Notes: a model not told the origin generated them from the letters alone. 64,000 nucleotides of DNA from BPIH01 sp042408535 (GCA_042408535.1 JBHORA010000079.1:12679-76678); one strand, 5' to 3'; numbered from the stretch's first letter, positions 25,662-35,234 are shown. Made by a program: numbers and translations.

Positions 25662-27194
25662 ATGGCCATTCGATCGGACGAGATCATCACCATCATCAAG
25701 TCGGAGATCGACCGCTTCGAGCAGGCGGTCGAGACCCGGAGCGTCGGCACCGTCGTCGAGGTCGGTGACGGCATCGCCCAGGTCTACGGGCTTGACGCTG
25801 CCGTCGCCTCGGAGCTCATCGAGTTCCCGAACGGGGTCATGGGCCTCGCCCTCAACCTCGAGGAGGAGACCGTCGGTTGTGTCATCCTCGGCGACGCGAC
25901 GGCGATCAAGGAGGGCGACACGGCGAAGACGACCGGCCGGGTCGTCGAGGTCCCCGTCGGCCAGGCCCTCCTCGGCCGGGTCGTCGACCCCTTGGGCCGA
26001 CCCCTCGACGACAAGGGCCCGATCCAGACCGACCGCTTCCGGCCGGTCGAGCGGATCGCGCCCGGCGTCATCACCCGCCAGCCCGTCGACACGCCGGTCC
26101 AGACGGGGATCAAGGCGATCGACGCTCTCATCCCCATCGGTCGCGGCCAGCGGGAGCTCATCATCGGCGACCGCCAGACCGGCAAGACGGCGATCGCCAT
26201 CGACACGATCATCAACCAGAAGGGCCAGGGCCTCGTCTGCATCTACGTCGCCATCGGCCAGAAGCTCTCGACGGTCGCCAACACCGTCGCCACCCTCGAG
26301 AAGTACGGGGCGATGGAGCACACCATCGTCGTCGTCGCCGGTGCCGAGGATCCCGCTCCCCTCCAGTACCTCGCCCCCTACGCTGGAGCGGCCATCGGCG
26401 AGGAGGTCATGGAGAACGGGGTCGAGGTCGGTGGACAGCTCGTCAAGGACGCCCTCTGCGTCTACGACGACCTCTCGAAGCACGCCTGGGCGTACCGCGA
26501 GATGGCCCTCCTCCTCCGCCGTCCGCCCGGACGGGAGGCGTACCCCGGCGACGTCTTCTACCTCCACAGCCGGCTCCTCGAGCGGGCAGCACGCCTGAAC
26601 GCCGAGCACGGCGGTGGCTCCCTCACCGCCCTGCCGATCATCGAGACCCAGGCGAACGACGTCTCGGCCTACATCCCGACGAACGTCATCAGCATCACCG
26701 ACGGCCAGATCTTCCTCGAGACGGACCTCTTCAACGCCGGCCAGCGACCGGCCCTCAACATCGGCATCTCGGTCAGCCGGGTCGGTTCGGCCGCCCAGAC
26801 GAAGGCGATGAAGAAGGTGGCCGCCCCGCTCAAGCTCGACCTCGCCCAGTACCGGGCCTTGGCCGCCTTCGCCCAGTTCGCCTCCGACCTCGACAAGGCG
26901 ACCCGCGACCAGCTCACCCGGGGCGAGAAACTGTCCGAGGTCATCAAGCAGCCCCAGTACCAGCCGCTCCCGGTCGAGAAGCAAGTCGCCATCCTCTACG
27001 CGGCGACGAAGGGCTACCTCGACGACGTGCCGACCCCGAAGGTGAAGGAGTTCGAGGGCCAGTTCTACCGATTCCTCGAGCACGAGCGACCGGCGATCCT
27101 CCGCGAGCTCGGCGAAAAGAAGGACCTGACCGACGAACTGGCGGCGGCCCTCGACGAAGCGATCGCCACCTTCCGGAGCCAGTTCCTTGCCTGA
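25662..27194 (+). CDS. atpA: ATP synthase F1 subunit alpha
   Basis: 510 residues, non-catalytic nucleotide-binding subunit. The Walker A motif GDRQTGKT spans 169-176 with K175, as in E. coli; the alpha signature PAINIGISVSR-like stretch appears as RPALNIGISVSRVGSA. Length and domain order (beta barrel, nucleotide domain, helical C-domain) are standard. A clear GAGGAAGAAGG precedes ATG 25662. Confidence 0.98.
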   Translation: MAIRSDEIITIIKSEIDRFEQAVETRSVGTVVEVGDGIAQVYGLDAAVASELIEFPNGVMGLALNLEEETVGCVILGDATAIKEGDTAKTTGRVVEVPVGQALLGRVVDPLGRPLDDKGPIQTDRFRPVERIAPGVITRQPVDTPVQTGIKAIDALIPIGRGQRELIIGDRQTGKTAIAIDTIINQKGQGLVCIYVAIGQKLSTVANTVATLEKYGAMEHTIVVVAGAEDPAPLQYLAPYAGAAIGEEVMENGVEVGGQLVKDALCVYDDLSKHAWAYREMALLLRRPPGREAYPGDVFYLHSRLLERAARLNAEHGGGSLTALPIIETQANDVSAYIPTNVISITDGQIFLETDLFNAGQRPALNIGISVSRVGSAAQTKAMKKVAAPLKLDLAQYRALAAFAQFASDLDKATRDQLTRGEKLSEVIKQPQYQPLPVEKQVAILYAATKGYLDDVPTPKVKEFEGQFYRFLEHERPAILRELGEKKDLTDELAAALDEAIATFRSQFLA

Positions 27195-27235
27195 GCGAGG
27201 CAGCGACCCTCGACCCCGCGATGGAGCCCTAAGCG

Positions 27236-28090
27236 ATGCCGAGCCAGCGTGAGATCCGGCGCCGGATCGGCGCTGTCCGGAACATCAAGCAGATCACCCG
27301 GGCGATGCAGTTCGTCGCGGCCTCGAAGCTGAAGCGGGCCCAGGACGCAACCCTCGCCGCCCGACCCTACAGCGACAAGATCGACGAGGTCCTCGCCGAT
27401 CTGGCCGCCGTCCTCGGCGGGGAGGATCACCCCCTCCTCGCCCGCCGCGAGGGCGGCAAGCGCTGCATCGTCCTCATCACCACCGACCGCGGCCTCGCCG
27501 GCCCGCTGAACACGAACACGATCCGCTTTGCGGCCCGGGTCATCACCGAGCATCCGGGCGACCTGACCGTCATCACCGTCGGTCGGAAGGGCCGTGACGC
27601 GATGCGTCGGGCGCGGGTGCCGATCGAGGCCCACTTCCCGGGCTTCGGCGACCGCCCGACCTTCGCCGATGTCCTGCCCCTCGCCCGCCTCGTCACCGAC
27701 GACTACGTCGCTGGCGTCACCGGCCAGGTCGACATCATCTACTCCCACTTCGTGTCGACCCTCGTCCAGCGGCCGACCCTCGCCCCGCTCCTCCCCATCA
27801 CCCCCGCCGAGGACACGGCCGTCGGCATTCCGGGTCGCCAGTTTCTCTTCGAGCCGAACGCGGCCAGCGTCCTCGAGCAGCTCCTGCCGCGCTACGTCGC
27901 CACCCGTCTCTACCAGGCCGTCCTGGAGGCGAAGGCGTCCGAGGAGTCGTCCCGGATGGTGGCCATGAAGAACGCCACCGAGAACGCCGAAGAGCTCATC
28001 GAGGATCTCACCCTCGTCTACAACAAGGTTCGCCAGGCGAACATCACCCGCGAGATGATCGAGATCGCAACTGGCGCCCGGGCGATCTGA
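27236..28090 (+). CDS. atpG: ATP synthase F1 subunit gamma
   Basis: 284-residue central rotor shaft. N-terminal REIRRRIGAVRNIKQITRAMQ and C-terminal MKNATENAEELIEDLTLVYN and RQANITREMIEI, the coiled-coil ends, are family hallmarks. Normal length. It lies between alpha and beta as in nearly all bacterial atp operons. Confidence 0.97.
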   Translation: MPSQREIRRRIGAVRNIKQITRAMQFVAASKLKRAQDATLAARPYSDKIDEVLADLAAVLGGEDHPLLARREGGKRCIVLITTDRGLAGPLNTNTIRFAARVITEHPGDLTVITVGRKGRDAMRRARVPIEAHFPGFGDRPTFADVLPLARLVTDDYVAGVTGQVDIIYSHFVSTLVQRPTLAPLLPITPAEDTAVGIPGRQFLFEPNAASVLEQLLPRYVATRLYQAVLEAKASEESSRMVAMKNATENAEELIEDLTLVYNKVRQANITREMIEIATGARAI

Positions 28091-28134
28091 CCCGGTCCGC
28101 CGAACGCTCACGACGGAGGCACCGACGAAGGACG

Positions 28135-29556
28135 ATGGCAACCGCCACCACGACCGCACCCGCGACCGGCCGGGTCATCCAGATTACCGGCCCGGTCGTC
28201 GACATCGAGTTCCCGGCCGGCCAGCTGCCGGCGATCCTCAACGCCGTCGAGATCGAGCGGCCCGGGGACCTGCCCCTCGTCTGCGAGGTCCAGCAGCACC
28301 TCGGCAACAACTGGGTCCGGACGGTGGCGATGACGACGACCGACGGCCTCGCCCGGGGCGTGCCGGCCCGCGACACGGGGGCCCCGATCACCGTCCCCGT
28401 CGGCGCGGCGACCCTCGGCCGCGTCTTCGACGTCCTCGGCCGGCCCATCGACGGCAAGGGCGAGGTCGTCGCCGAGGTGAAGCTCCCGATCCACCGCGAT
28501 GCCCCAGCCTTCGACGAGCAGTCGACGGAGGTCGAGGTCTTCGAGACCGGCCTCAAGGTCATCGACCTCATCTGCCCCTTCAAGAAGGGCGGCAAGGTCG
28601 GCATCTTCGGCGGCGCCGGCGTCGGCAAGACGGTCATCATCCAGGAGCTCATCCGGAACGTCGCCCAGGAGCACGCCGGGGTATCGGTCTTCGCGGGGGT
28701 CGGGGAGCGGTCCCGGGAGGGGAACGACCTCATCAGAGAGATGACCGAATCGGGGGTCATCGAGAAGACGGCCTTCGTCTTCGGTCAGATGAACGAGCCG
28801 CCAGGGGCGCGCCTGCGGGTCGGCCTGACGGGCCTGACGATGGCCGAGTACTTCCGCGACGAGGAGGGCCGCGACGTTCTCCTCTTCATCGACAACATCT
28901 TCCGCTTCACCCAGGCTGGCTCGGAGGTCTCCGCCCTCCTCGGCCGGATGCCGTCGGCCGTCGGCTACCAGCCGAACCTGGCGACGGAAATGGCCGCCCT
29001 CCAGGAGCGGATCACCTCGACGAAGAAGGGCTCGATCACGAGCCTCCAGGCCGTCTTCGTCCCGGCCGACGACTACACCGACCCGGCGCCGGCGACGACC
29101 TTCGGCCACCTCGACTCGACGATCCGTCTCGAACGGAGCATCGCCGAGCTCGGCATCTACCCGGCCGTCGACCCGCTCACCTCGACATCCCGCGTCCTCG
29201 ATCCGAACGTCGTCGGCACGGAGCACTACGAAGTCGCCCGCGAGACCCAGCGGGTCCTCCAGCGCTACCGCGACCTCCAGGACATCATCGCCATCCTCGG
29301 CATCGACGAGCTCTCCGAGGAGGACAAGGCGATCGTCGCCCGGGCCCGGCGGCTCCAGCGCTTCATGAGCCAGCCCTTCCACGTGGCCGAGGTCTTCACC
29401 GGCCGGCCGGGCGTCTACGTCCCGATCCGGGACACCGTCGCCTCCTTCAAGGAGATCCTCGAGGGCAAGGGCGACACCCTCCCCGAGCAGGCCTTCTTCC
29501 TGGCCGGGACGATGGACGACGTCCGCCGCCAGGCGGCGAAGCTTGGAGCGGCCTGA
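28135..29556 (+). CDS. atpD: ATP synthase F1 subunit beta
   Basis: 473-residue catalytic subunit. Walker A GGAGVGKT spans 159-166 with K165; GERSREGNDL, the DELSEED-type loop (IDELSEEDK) and the PSAVGYQPNLATEM stretch are present. It makes ATP from ADP and phosphate at three catalytic sites. Normal length, ATG 28135 with GGAGG upstream. Confidence 0.98.
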   Translation: MATATTTAPATGRVIQITGPVVDIEFPAGQLPAILNAVEIERPGDLPLVCEVQQHLGNNWVRTVAMTTTDGLARGVPARDTGAPITVPVGAATLGRVFDVLGRPIDGKGEVVAEVKLPIHRDAPAFDEQSTEVEVFETGLKVIDLICPFKKGGKVGIFGGAGVGKTVIIQELIRNVAQEHAGVSVFAGVGERSREGNDLIREMTESGVIEKTAFVFGQMNEPPGARLRVGLTGLTMAEYFRDEEGRDVLLFIDNIFRFTQAGSEVSALLGRMPSAVGYQPNLATEMAALQERITSTKKGSITSLQAVFVPADDYTDPAPATTFGHLDSTIRLERSIAELGIYPAVDPLTSTSRVLDPNVVGTEHYEVARETQRVLQRYRDLQDIIAILGIDELSEEDKAIVARARRLQRFMSQPFHVAEVFTGRPGVYVPIRDTVASFKEILEGKGDTLPEQAFFLAGTMDDVRRQAAKLGAA

Positions 29557-29630
29557 GCCATGCCCTCGTTCGACCGTCGTCGCTCCGGCCTCTTGCGCCC
29601 CGCACTCCCGGCGGCGAGGAGGTGGGCCGC

Positions 29631-30059
29631 ATGCCGCTGAGGCTCGAGATCGTCACCCCCGAGCGGCTCGCCTTCTCCGACGAGGTCGACGCCGTCGTCC
29701 TGCCCGGCATCGAGGGCGAGCTCGGCGTCCTGCCCCACCACGCCCCTCTCGTCTCGATGCTCGGTCTCGGCGAGCTTCGGATTCGGAAGGGCTCGACGAC
29801 CGAATCCTTCGCCATCGTCGGCGGCTTCCTCCAGGTCCGCCCGGACAAGGTCGTCGTCATGGCCGAGACGGCCGACATGGCCTCCGAGATCGACCTCGAG
29901 AAGGCGCGCCAGGCCCAACGGGAGGCCGAACGGGCCCTCGAGACCGGCTACCACGAGGGCGCCGACCTCGCCGCGGCCCGAGCCGCCCTTCAGCAGGCCC
30001 TCCTCCGGGTTCGGGTCGCCGAGCGGCGCCACCGCGAGGGCCGGCGCCACGGCGGCTGA
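29631..30059 (+). CDS. atpC: ATP synthase F1 subunit epsilon
   Basis: 142-residue regulatory subunit with the N-terminal beta sandwich (LRLEIVTPERLAF, LPGIEGELGVLPHHAPLVS) and a C-terminal helical region that can inhibit ATP hydrolysis. ATG 29631 was chosen because GAGGAGG lies 8 bases before it; an upstream GTG at 29622 overlaps that site. Last gene of the atp operon proper, but murA begins 4 bases after its stop, so transcription probably continues. Confidence 0.94.
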   Translation: MPLRLEIVTPERLAFSDEVDAVVLPGIEGELGVLPHHAPLVSMLGLGELRIRKGSTTESFAIVGGFLQVRPDKVVVMAETADMASEIDLEKARQAQREAERALETGYHEGADLAAARAALQQALLRVRVAERRHREGRRHGG

Positions 30060-30063
30060 TCCG

Positions 30064-31410
30064 GTGGCCGAGGCCCGGCCGTTCCACTGGGAGTACCAAC
30101 CGGCGCCGGTCGCCCGCGAGCAGTACCGGATCGAGGGCGGCCAGCGGCTCGTTGGTCGGGTCACCATCAGCGGCTCGAAGAACGCGGCCCTCAAGCTCCT
30201 CGCTGCGGCGACCCTGACCGGCGAGCGCTGCCGCTTCGAAAACGTCCCCGAGATCGAGGACGTCCGGGTCATGGCGGAGACCCTCCGGGAGCTCGGCGTC
30301 GTCGTCGACCACCCGGCAGCGAACGTCTACGAGGTCGCCGCCGGCGATATCGACTGGCTCTTCGTCCCCCTCGAGGCGGCGGCCCGGATGCGGGCCAGCT
30401 TCATCCTCTTGGGGCCGCTCCTCGCCCGGCGCGGGCAGGTCATCATCAGCAACCCGGGCGGGGACCGGATCGGCCGCCGGCCGGTCAATTTCCACGTCGA
30501 CGCCATGCGTGCCCTGGGGGCCGAGATCGACTACCGCTACGGCTACTACTACGCGAAGGCTCCGGGCCGCCTCCGTGGGGCCGACGTCCGCTTCCCGACG
30601 GTGACGGTCATGGGGACCGAGAACGCCCTCCTGGCGGCCACCCTGGCCGTCGGTCACACGACGATCGAACCGGCGGCCCGAGAGCCCGAGGTCGACGACC
30701 TCATCGCCTTTCTCCGGAAGATGGGGGCCGAGGTCGAGCGAACGGCCCCCGATCGGATCGAGGTCGACGGGAGGCGCCGACTCCGGGGGGCCGAGCACCG
30801 GGTCCTCCCGGATCGGATCGAAGCCGGCACCTTCGCCGTTGCCGCGGCCGTCACCGGCGGCCAGGTCCGCCTCGAAGGGGCGCCCTGCGAGCACCTCGGG
30901 GCCTTCCTCGACGTCGCCGGGCGGGTCGGGGTCGGGATCGCCTGCGGGCCCGACTGGATCGACGTCGATGGGAGCGCCCTCGCCGCCGACGGCTACCGCT
31001 CGACGGACATCGAAACTGCCCCCTACCCGGGCCTCGCCACGGACCTCCAGCCGCCGACGTGCGTCCTCCTCACCCAGGCCGTCGGCACGTCCCGGGTCCA
31101 CGAGACCGTCTTCGAGGACCGCCTCGAGTGGCTGGCCGAGCTCGTTCGGATGGGCGCCGACGTCACCGTCCACGACGCCCACCACGCGACGATCCGGGGC
31201 CGGACGAGGCTCCGAGGGGCGACGACGGAGATCGGCGATCTCCGGGCCGGGGCATCCCTCATCCTCGCCGCCCTCGCCGCCGAGGGCGAGAGCGTCGTCC
31301 GTGGCGCCCACCACGTCGAGCGCGGGTATGAGAACATCGAAGAGAAGTTCCGCGCCCTCGGTGCCCGCATCGAGCGGTTGCCGGAGATCCCACCAGGTGA
31401 GCGTCCATGA
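30064..31410 (+). CDS. murA: UDP-GlcNAc 1-carboxyvinyltransferase (Asp-type active site)
   Basis: 448 residues. First committed step of peptidoglycan synthesis: enolpyruvyl transfer from PEP to UDP-GlcNAc. SGSKNAALKLL near the start, the YPGLATDLQP stretch with the catalytic Asp and the DLRAGASL motif are present. The flexible-loop residue that is Cys115 in E. coli is D134 here (PGGDRIGRRPV). Cys is the residue alkylated by fosfomycin; the Asp variant is known from naturally resistant Mycobacterium, Chlamydia and Borrelia. GTG start 30064; 4-base overlap with mbl. About 25 extra N-terminal residues. Confidence 0.94.
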   Translation: MAEARPFHWEYQPAPVAREQYRIEGGQRLVGRVTISGSKNAALKLLAAATLTGERCRFENVPEIEDVRVMAETLRELGVVVDHPAANVYEVAAGDIDWLFVPLEAAARMRASFILLGPLLARRGQVIISNPGGDRIGRRPVNFHVDAMRALGAEIDYRYGYYYAKAPGRLRGADVRFPTVTVMGTENALLAATLAVGHTTIEPAAREPEVDDLIAFLRKMGAEVERTAPDRIEVDGRRRLRGAEHRVLPDRIEAGTFAVAAAVTGGQVRLEGAPCEHLGAFLDVAGRVGVGIACGPDWIDVDGSALAADGYRSTDIETAPYPGLATDLQPPTCVLLTQAVGTSRVHETVFEDRLEWLAELVRMGADVTVHDAHHATIRGRTRLRGATTEIGDLRAGASLILAALAAEGESVVRGAHHVERGYENIEEKFRALGARIERLPEIPPGERP

Positions 31411-32405
31411 AGATCGGTATCGACCTCGGAACCGCGAACGTCCTCGTCTACGTCCAGGGCCGGGGGATCGTCATCCAGGAGCCCTCGGTCGTCGCCGTCT
31501 CCGACGACAACCGGATCGTTGCCGTCGGCGAAGAAGCCCGCGAGATGATCGGCCGGACCCCGGGCAACATCACCGCCATCCGGCCGATGAAGGACGGCGT
31601 CATCGCCGACTACGTCATCACCGAGGCGATGCTCCGCTTCTTCATCGGCAAGGCGACGAAGGGTCGGATCAGCTTCTCGCGACCCGAGGTCATGATCAGT
31701 GTCCCCTCTGGGGTCACCTCGGTCGAGAAGCGGGCCGTTCGGGACGCCGCCCTGAAGGCCGGAGCGAAGGAGGCGTACCTCATCGAGGAGCCGCTCGCCG
31801 CCGCCATCGGGGCGAACGTGCCGATCAGCGCCCCCTCGGGGAACATGATCATCAACATCGGTGGCGGCACGAGCGAGATTGCCGTCATCTCCCTCGGCGG
31901 GATCGTCGTTGCCAACAGCCTCCGGGTCGGCGGGAACAAGTTCGACGAGGCGATCGCCAACTACATCCGCAAGAAGTACAACCTCATGGTCGGCGAGCGG
32001 ACGGCCGAGGAGGTAAAGATCCAGATCGGGACGGCCCTGCCGCTGGAGCGGGAGCTCCAGATGGAGGTGCGAGGGCGCGACCTCATCGCCGGCCTGCCGC
32101 GGACGATCCCGATGACGAGCTCGGAGGTCATGGAGGCCATCGAAGCCCCCCTCCAGGCCCTCGTCGCCGCCGTCCGGGCCGTCCTCGAGCAGACCCCGCC
32201 CGAGCTCAGCTCCGACATCATCGACAAGGGGATGGTCATGTCGGGCGGCGGTTCGCTCCTCCGGAACATCGACAAGCTCCTCACCCAGGTCACCGGCGTC
32301 CCCTGCCACGTCGCCGAGAACGCCCTGAACTGCGTCGCCCTCGGGACCGGGCTCGCCCTCGAGCACTTCGACTTCTTCAAGAAGTCCCTCGTCCAAGCGA
32401 TCTGA
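31407..32405 (+). CDS. mbl: MreB/Mbl actin-like cell-shape protein
   Basis: 332-residue bacterial actin that guides lateral wall synthesis under the membrane. Phosphate-1 motif GIDLGTANVLVYV, the INIGGGTSEIAV phosphate-2 motif and the late MSGGGSLLRNID adenosine motif are intact. The order atp-murA-mbl matches that around mbl of Bacillus, and a canonical mreB is expected upstream of mrdA-rodA beyond the left edge, so this is probably the paralogue. The name mbl is inferred from this order; MreB is equally valid by sequence. Confidence 0.93.
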   Translation: MKIGIDLGTANVLVYVQGRGIVIQEPSVVAVSDDNRIVAVGEEAREMIGRTPGNITAIRPMKDGVIADYVITEAMLRFFIGKATKGRISFSRPEVMISVPSGVTSVEKRAVRDAALKAGAKEAYLIEEPLAAAIGANVPISAPSGNMIINIGGGTSEIAVISLGGIVVANSLRVGGNKFDEAIANYIRKKYNLMVGERTAEEVKIQIGTALPLERELQMEVRGRDLIAGLPRTIPMTSSEVMEAIEAPLQALVAAVRAVLEQTPPELSSDIIDKGMVMSGGGSLLRNIDKLLTQVTGVPCHVAENALNCVALGTGLALEHFDFFKKSLVQAI

Positions 32406-32419
32406 GGGTGGAGGCGGGG

Positions 32420-33163
32420 GTGGCGATCGAGCCGGGCGAGGAAGCGGCAAGGCAGCGGGCCTTCCTCGACCTCCACTGCCACACGGCGGCGAGCTTCGAC
32501 AGTCGATCCCGCCCTCGCGACGTCGTTCGGGCCGCCTTCGAGCGCGGGCTCACCCACCTCGCCATCACCGACCACGATCGAATCGAGGGCGCCCTCGAGG
32601 CCCAGACCGTCGCCCCGCCCGGCCTCGTCGTCATCGTCGGCGAAGAGATCCGGACCGCCGAAGGCGACCTCATCGGGCTGTTCCTCTCGGCGCCGGTCCC
32701 CCCCGGCCTGCCGGCCCGGGAGGCGATCGCCGCCGTCCGCGACCAAGGCGGGCTCGTCGGCCTCCCCCACCCCTTCGATCGCTGGCGGGGCTCCCTCGGG
32801 CGACAAGCGTGGCTCCGCGACCTCGTCCCCCTCGTCGACTGGATCGAGGTCCACAACGCCCGCGCCCTCTTTCGGGCGAACGCTCGCGCTGCCGCCTTCG
32901 CCGCCGAGCACGACCTCCCGGGTGTCGCCGTCTCCGACGCCCATACCCTCCTCGAGGTCGCCGTCGCCTCGACGATCGTCGACGGCGACCCGAGCACCCC
33001 CGACGGATTGCGGGCCGCCCTCCGTTCGGCGAGGCTCGTCACCGGCCGGGGCTCCCTCGTCGCCCGCCTGGCGACGCCGATCGCGAAGGGCCTGAACTGG
33101 TGGCAGGGGAACCGGCGCCGTCGGTCGCTCCGACGCGGGCCGGATGGCGGCGACGATGGCTGA
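32420..33163 (+). CDS. PHP-domain metal-dependent phosphoesterase
   Basis: 247 residues. Polymerase-and-histidinol-phosphatase fold with the metal ligands DLHCHT, ITDHDRIEG, GEEI, LPHPFDR, EVHNAR and SDAH in order. Similar proteins (RNase AM / YciV and nucleotide phosphatases) hydrolyse phosphoesters; the substrate is not clear, and the domain is shorter than YciV. GTG 32420 has GGAGG 5 bases upstream; GTG 32408 is an alternative. Confidence 0.85.
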   Translation: MAIEPGEEAARQRAFLDLHCHTAASFDSRSRPRDVVRAAFERGLTHLAITDHDRIEGALEAQTVAPPGLVVIVGEEIRTAEGDLIGLFLSAPVPPGLPAREAIAAVRDQGGLVGLPHPFDRWRGSLGRQAWLRDLVPLVDWIEVHNARALFRANARAAAFAAEHDLPGVAVSDAHTLLEVAVASTIVDGDPSTPDGLRAALRSARLVTGRGSLVARLATPIAKGLNWWQGNRRRRSLRRGPDGGDDG

Positions 33164-34252
33164 CCGGCCATCGGATCGGGTCGGCGGGCCGGGAGCCGCT
33201 CCGACCGACGAAGCCGCCATCGAGCGAGAGCAGCTCTCGCTCCTCGCGCGCCTCCGCCAGCCGCGGACGATCGCCTCCATCGTCGTCCCTCTCGTCCTCC
33301 TCGTCCTCGTCTTCCGCGTCGCCCTCGACGTCTCCGTGGAGCGGCTCGCCGAGGGGATCAGTCGGGCGAACGGCTGGCTCCTCGTGGCCGCCTTCGTCGT
33401 CTACTACCTCGGCTTTCCGCTCCGGGGCGCTCGCTGGGCCCTCCTCCTTCGGGGCTCGGGCTTTCGGCTCGGGACGATCGACGCCACCGAGATCATCTTC
33501 CTCTCCTGGCTCGTCAACTGCCTCGTCCCGGCCAAACTCGGCGATCTCTACCGGGCCTGGCTCCTGAAGTTCAACAGCACGGCGTCGCTCTCGCGGACCT
33601 TCGGGACCGTCTTCATCGAGCGGGTTCTCGACCTCATCGCCATCGCGATCCTCGGCCTCGGGGCGGGCTTCTGGAGCTTCCGGACGGGGCTGCCGACGGA
33701 GATCCAGTTCGTCACTGCCCTCGGGGTGGCGGTCGTCGTCGGGCTCGTCCTGGGGCTCGTCACCCTCCGGAACTTCGGGCGCCGGGTCATCGCTGCCCTG
33801 CCCCTTCCCGGCCGGGTCCTCGAGCTCTACGACCGCTTCGAAGAGGGCGTCTTTTCGGCCGTCGGCCGGCGCGCCCTCCCGCTCCTCGGGCTCGTCACGG
33901 TGGCGATCTGGGCCACAGAGGCGCTCCGCCTCTACCTCGTCGTTGCCGCTCTCGGCTTCCCCGACGTCTCCCTCGGGTTGTCGGGGGCGGCCTTCGTCGC
34001 CCTCATTGGTTCCCTCCTGACCGCCATGCCGTTGAGCCCGGCTGGGCTCGGGGTCGTCGAGCTCGGCGTCGTCGGTATCCTCGTCACCGCCTATGTGTCC
34101 CGCCCACCGAGGCGACGACGATCGCTCTCGTCGACCGGGCGATCAGCGTCTTCTCGATCATCGTTCTTGGCTCCTTCGCCTATGCCGTCTCGCCGAAACG
34201 GCGTGGAGCGGGGCTGCGGGTCCCGGCCGGGGCGGGCGGCCCGAGCAGCTAG
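33144..34252 (+). pseudogene. LPG-synthase TM / UPF0104 flippase-like gene, frameshifted
   Basis: Polytopic membrane protein of the lysylphosphatidylglycerol synthetase TM-region family (AglD-like), thought to flip lipids or lipid-linked sugars. Frame 1 gives a good family protein up to SPAGLGVVELGVVGILVTAY (codon 317, 34092-34094), then switches to Arg/Ser-rich nonsense. From 34097 the next frame reads VPPTEATTIALVDRAIS, then SIIVLGSFAYAVSPKRR, and stops at 34252: exactly the expected end. One G appears missing at about 34095 (tat-gtg instead of tat-ggt-gtc). This is either a real mutation or a single-base assembly error. Alternative start ATG 33156; both overlap the PHP gene. Confidence 0.85.
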
Positions 34253-34481
34253 GGCTCGATCGGGGTCTCCTGCTTCCGTCGCAGGACGGTCGCCGAACCG
34301 GATCGCACGCCAGCCCTCCCCACCGCTCCGGACCGGAGCGTCGCCGGTCGGCTGGCGGCACCGGTACCACTGGGTCATGTCGGGCAGGGTCTCGATCGAC
34401 GGATCATGCGCTCGTGCTGGCAGCCAGCCCGCAGCCGGCACGGACGCTTCGGAGATGACGTTCCGCGACGATGGGGAGCGC

Positions 34482-35120
34482 ATGACGACGAACAACGGTC
34501 GGGCCTTCAACGAGTGGCTCCGGGCCCAGCTGAAGGCGAAGAAGATGTCCCAGCGTCAGCTCGCCCAGCAGTCGGGGGTCGACCACTCGACGATCTCGCG
34601 CCTCATTCGGGGTGATCGGATGCCGTCCCTCGGGACGGCGGCGAAGCTCGCCCGCGGCCTCCGAGCCATCCAGGACGAAGCCGACGCGCCGGCCTATCTC
34701 GGGATGCTCACCGGCTCGAACGCGAACCCGACGGCTCGGGTCGAATACGCCCTCCGCTCCGACGACCTCCTGACCGAAGCCCAGGTCCGCCAGATCATGG
34801 AGTACTACCTCGCCGTTCGAGCCCGGCGCTTCGCCCGGGCTTACGGCCCGAACCGCTCCCCGGACGACGGGTCGGGCCGCCCGAGCCCGGGGGGCCAACC
34901 CGGCCAGGCGGGCGGGACGGGCGGCGCGCCTGGCGGACAGGCGGCGCTGGGCGGGGCGACCGGCGGGCGGGGAGCGCCAGCGAGTGGCGTCTCGACCGCT
35001 CCCTATCCCCGTTTCGGGACGGTAAGCGGACCGACCCGCTCCGTCGGCGGATCCATCGTCCGGCCTGTCGGCGGGCCCATCGTCCGGCCTGTCGGCCGGC
35101 CCCCGAACCAGAGCGGGTAG
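34482..35120 (+). CDS. XRE-family helix-turn-helix regulator
   Basis: 212 residues. Residues about 8-65 form a Cro/CI-type HTH (NEWLRAQLKAKKMSQRQLA followed by SGVDHSTISRLIRGDRMPS), a DNA-binding transcription factor. The middle is helical (LTEAQVRQIMEYYLAVRARRF); the last ~90 residues are low-complexity Gly/Pro/Ala with a 24-bp duplicated IVRPVGG unit (near 35044-35092). GGGGAG 4 bases before ATG 34482 supports this start; ATG 34455 is possible. Through the frameshift in the upstream gene its frame is continuous with the flippase frame, which is an artefact rather than a fusion. Confidence 0.85.
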   Translation: MTTNNGRAFNEWLRAQLKAKKMSQRQLAQQSGVDHSTISRLIRGDRMPSLGTAAKLARGLRAIQDEADAPAYLGMLTGSNANPTARVEYALRSDDLLTEAQVRQIMEYYLAVRARRFARAYGPNRSPDDGSGRPSPGGQPGQAGGTGGAPGGQAALGGATGGRGAPASGVSTAPYPRFGTVSGPTRSVGGSIVRPVGGPIVRPVGRPPNQSG

Positions 35121-35202
35121 GCGCCCGAGGCGCCCGGTCTACCTCGGCCAACGGCACATCGACGACGACCCGGACTCCCTCCACGTCCGGGCCTCGGGGA
35201 CA

Positions 35203-35234
35203 GCGAACGCCGGCCTCAGGGGGCCGGCGTTCGC
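35203..35234. terminator. Strong hairpin between convergent genes
   Basis: Perfect 13-bp inverted repeat GCGAACGCCGGCC / GGCCGGCGTTCGC with a 6-base loop, between the ends of the XRE gene and the minus-strand glycosyltransferase operon. Position and symmetry indicate a bidirectional terminator; there is no clear U-run on either side, as is common in high-GC bacteria. Confidence 0.75.

Noticed and set aside
33144..35120. A flippase-XRE fusion protein of 658 residues
   Set aside because: The continuity results from a one-base frameshift. The family C-terminus is in another frame and the XRE gene has its own ribosome-binding site.
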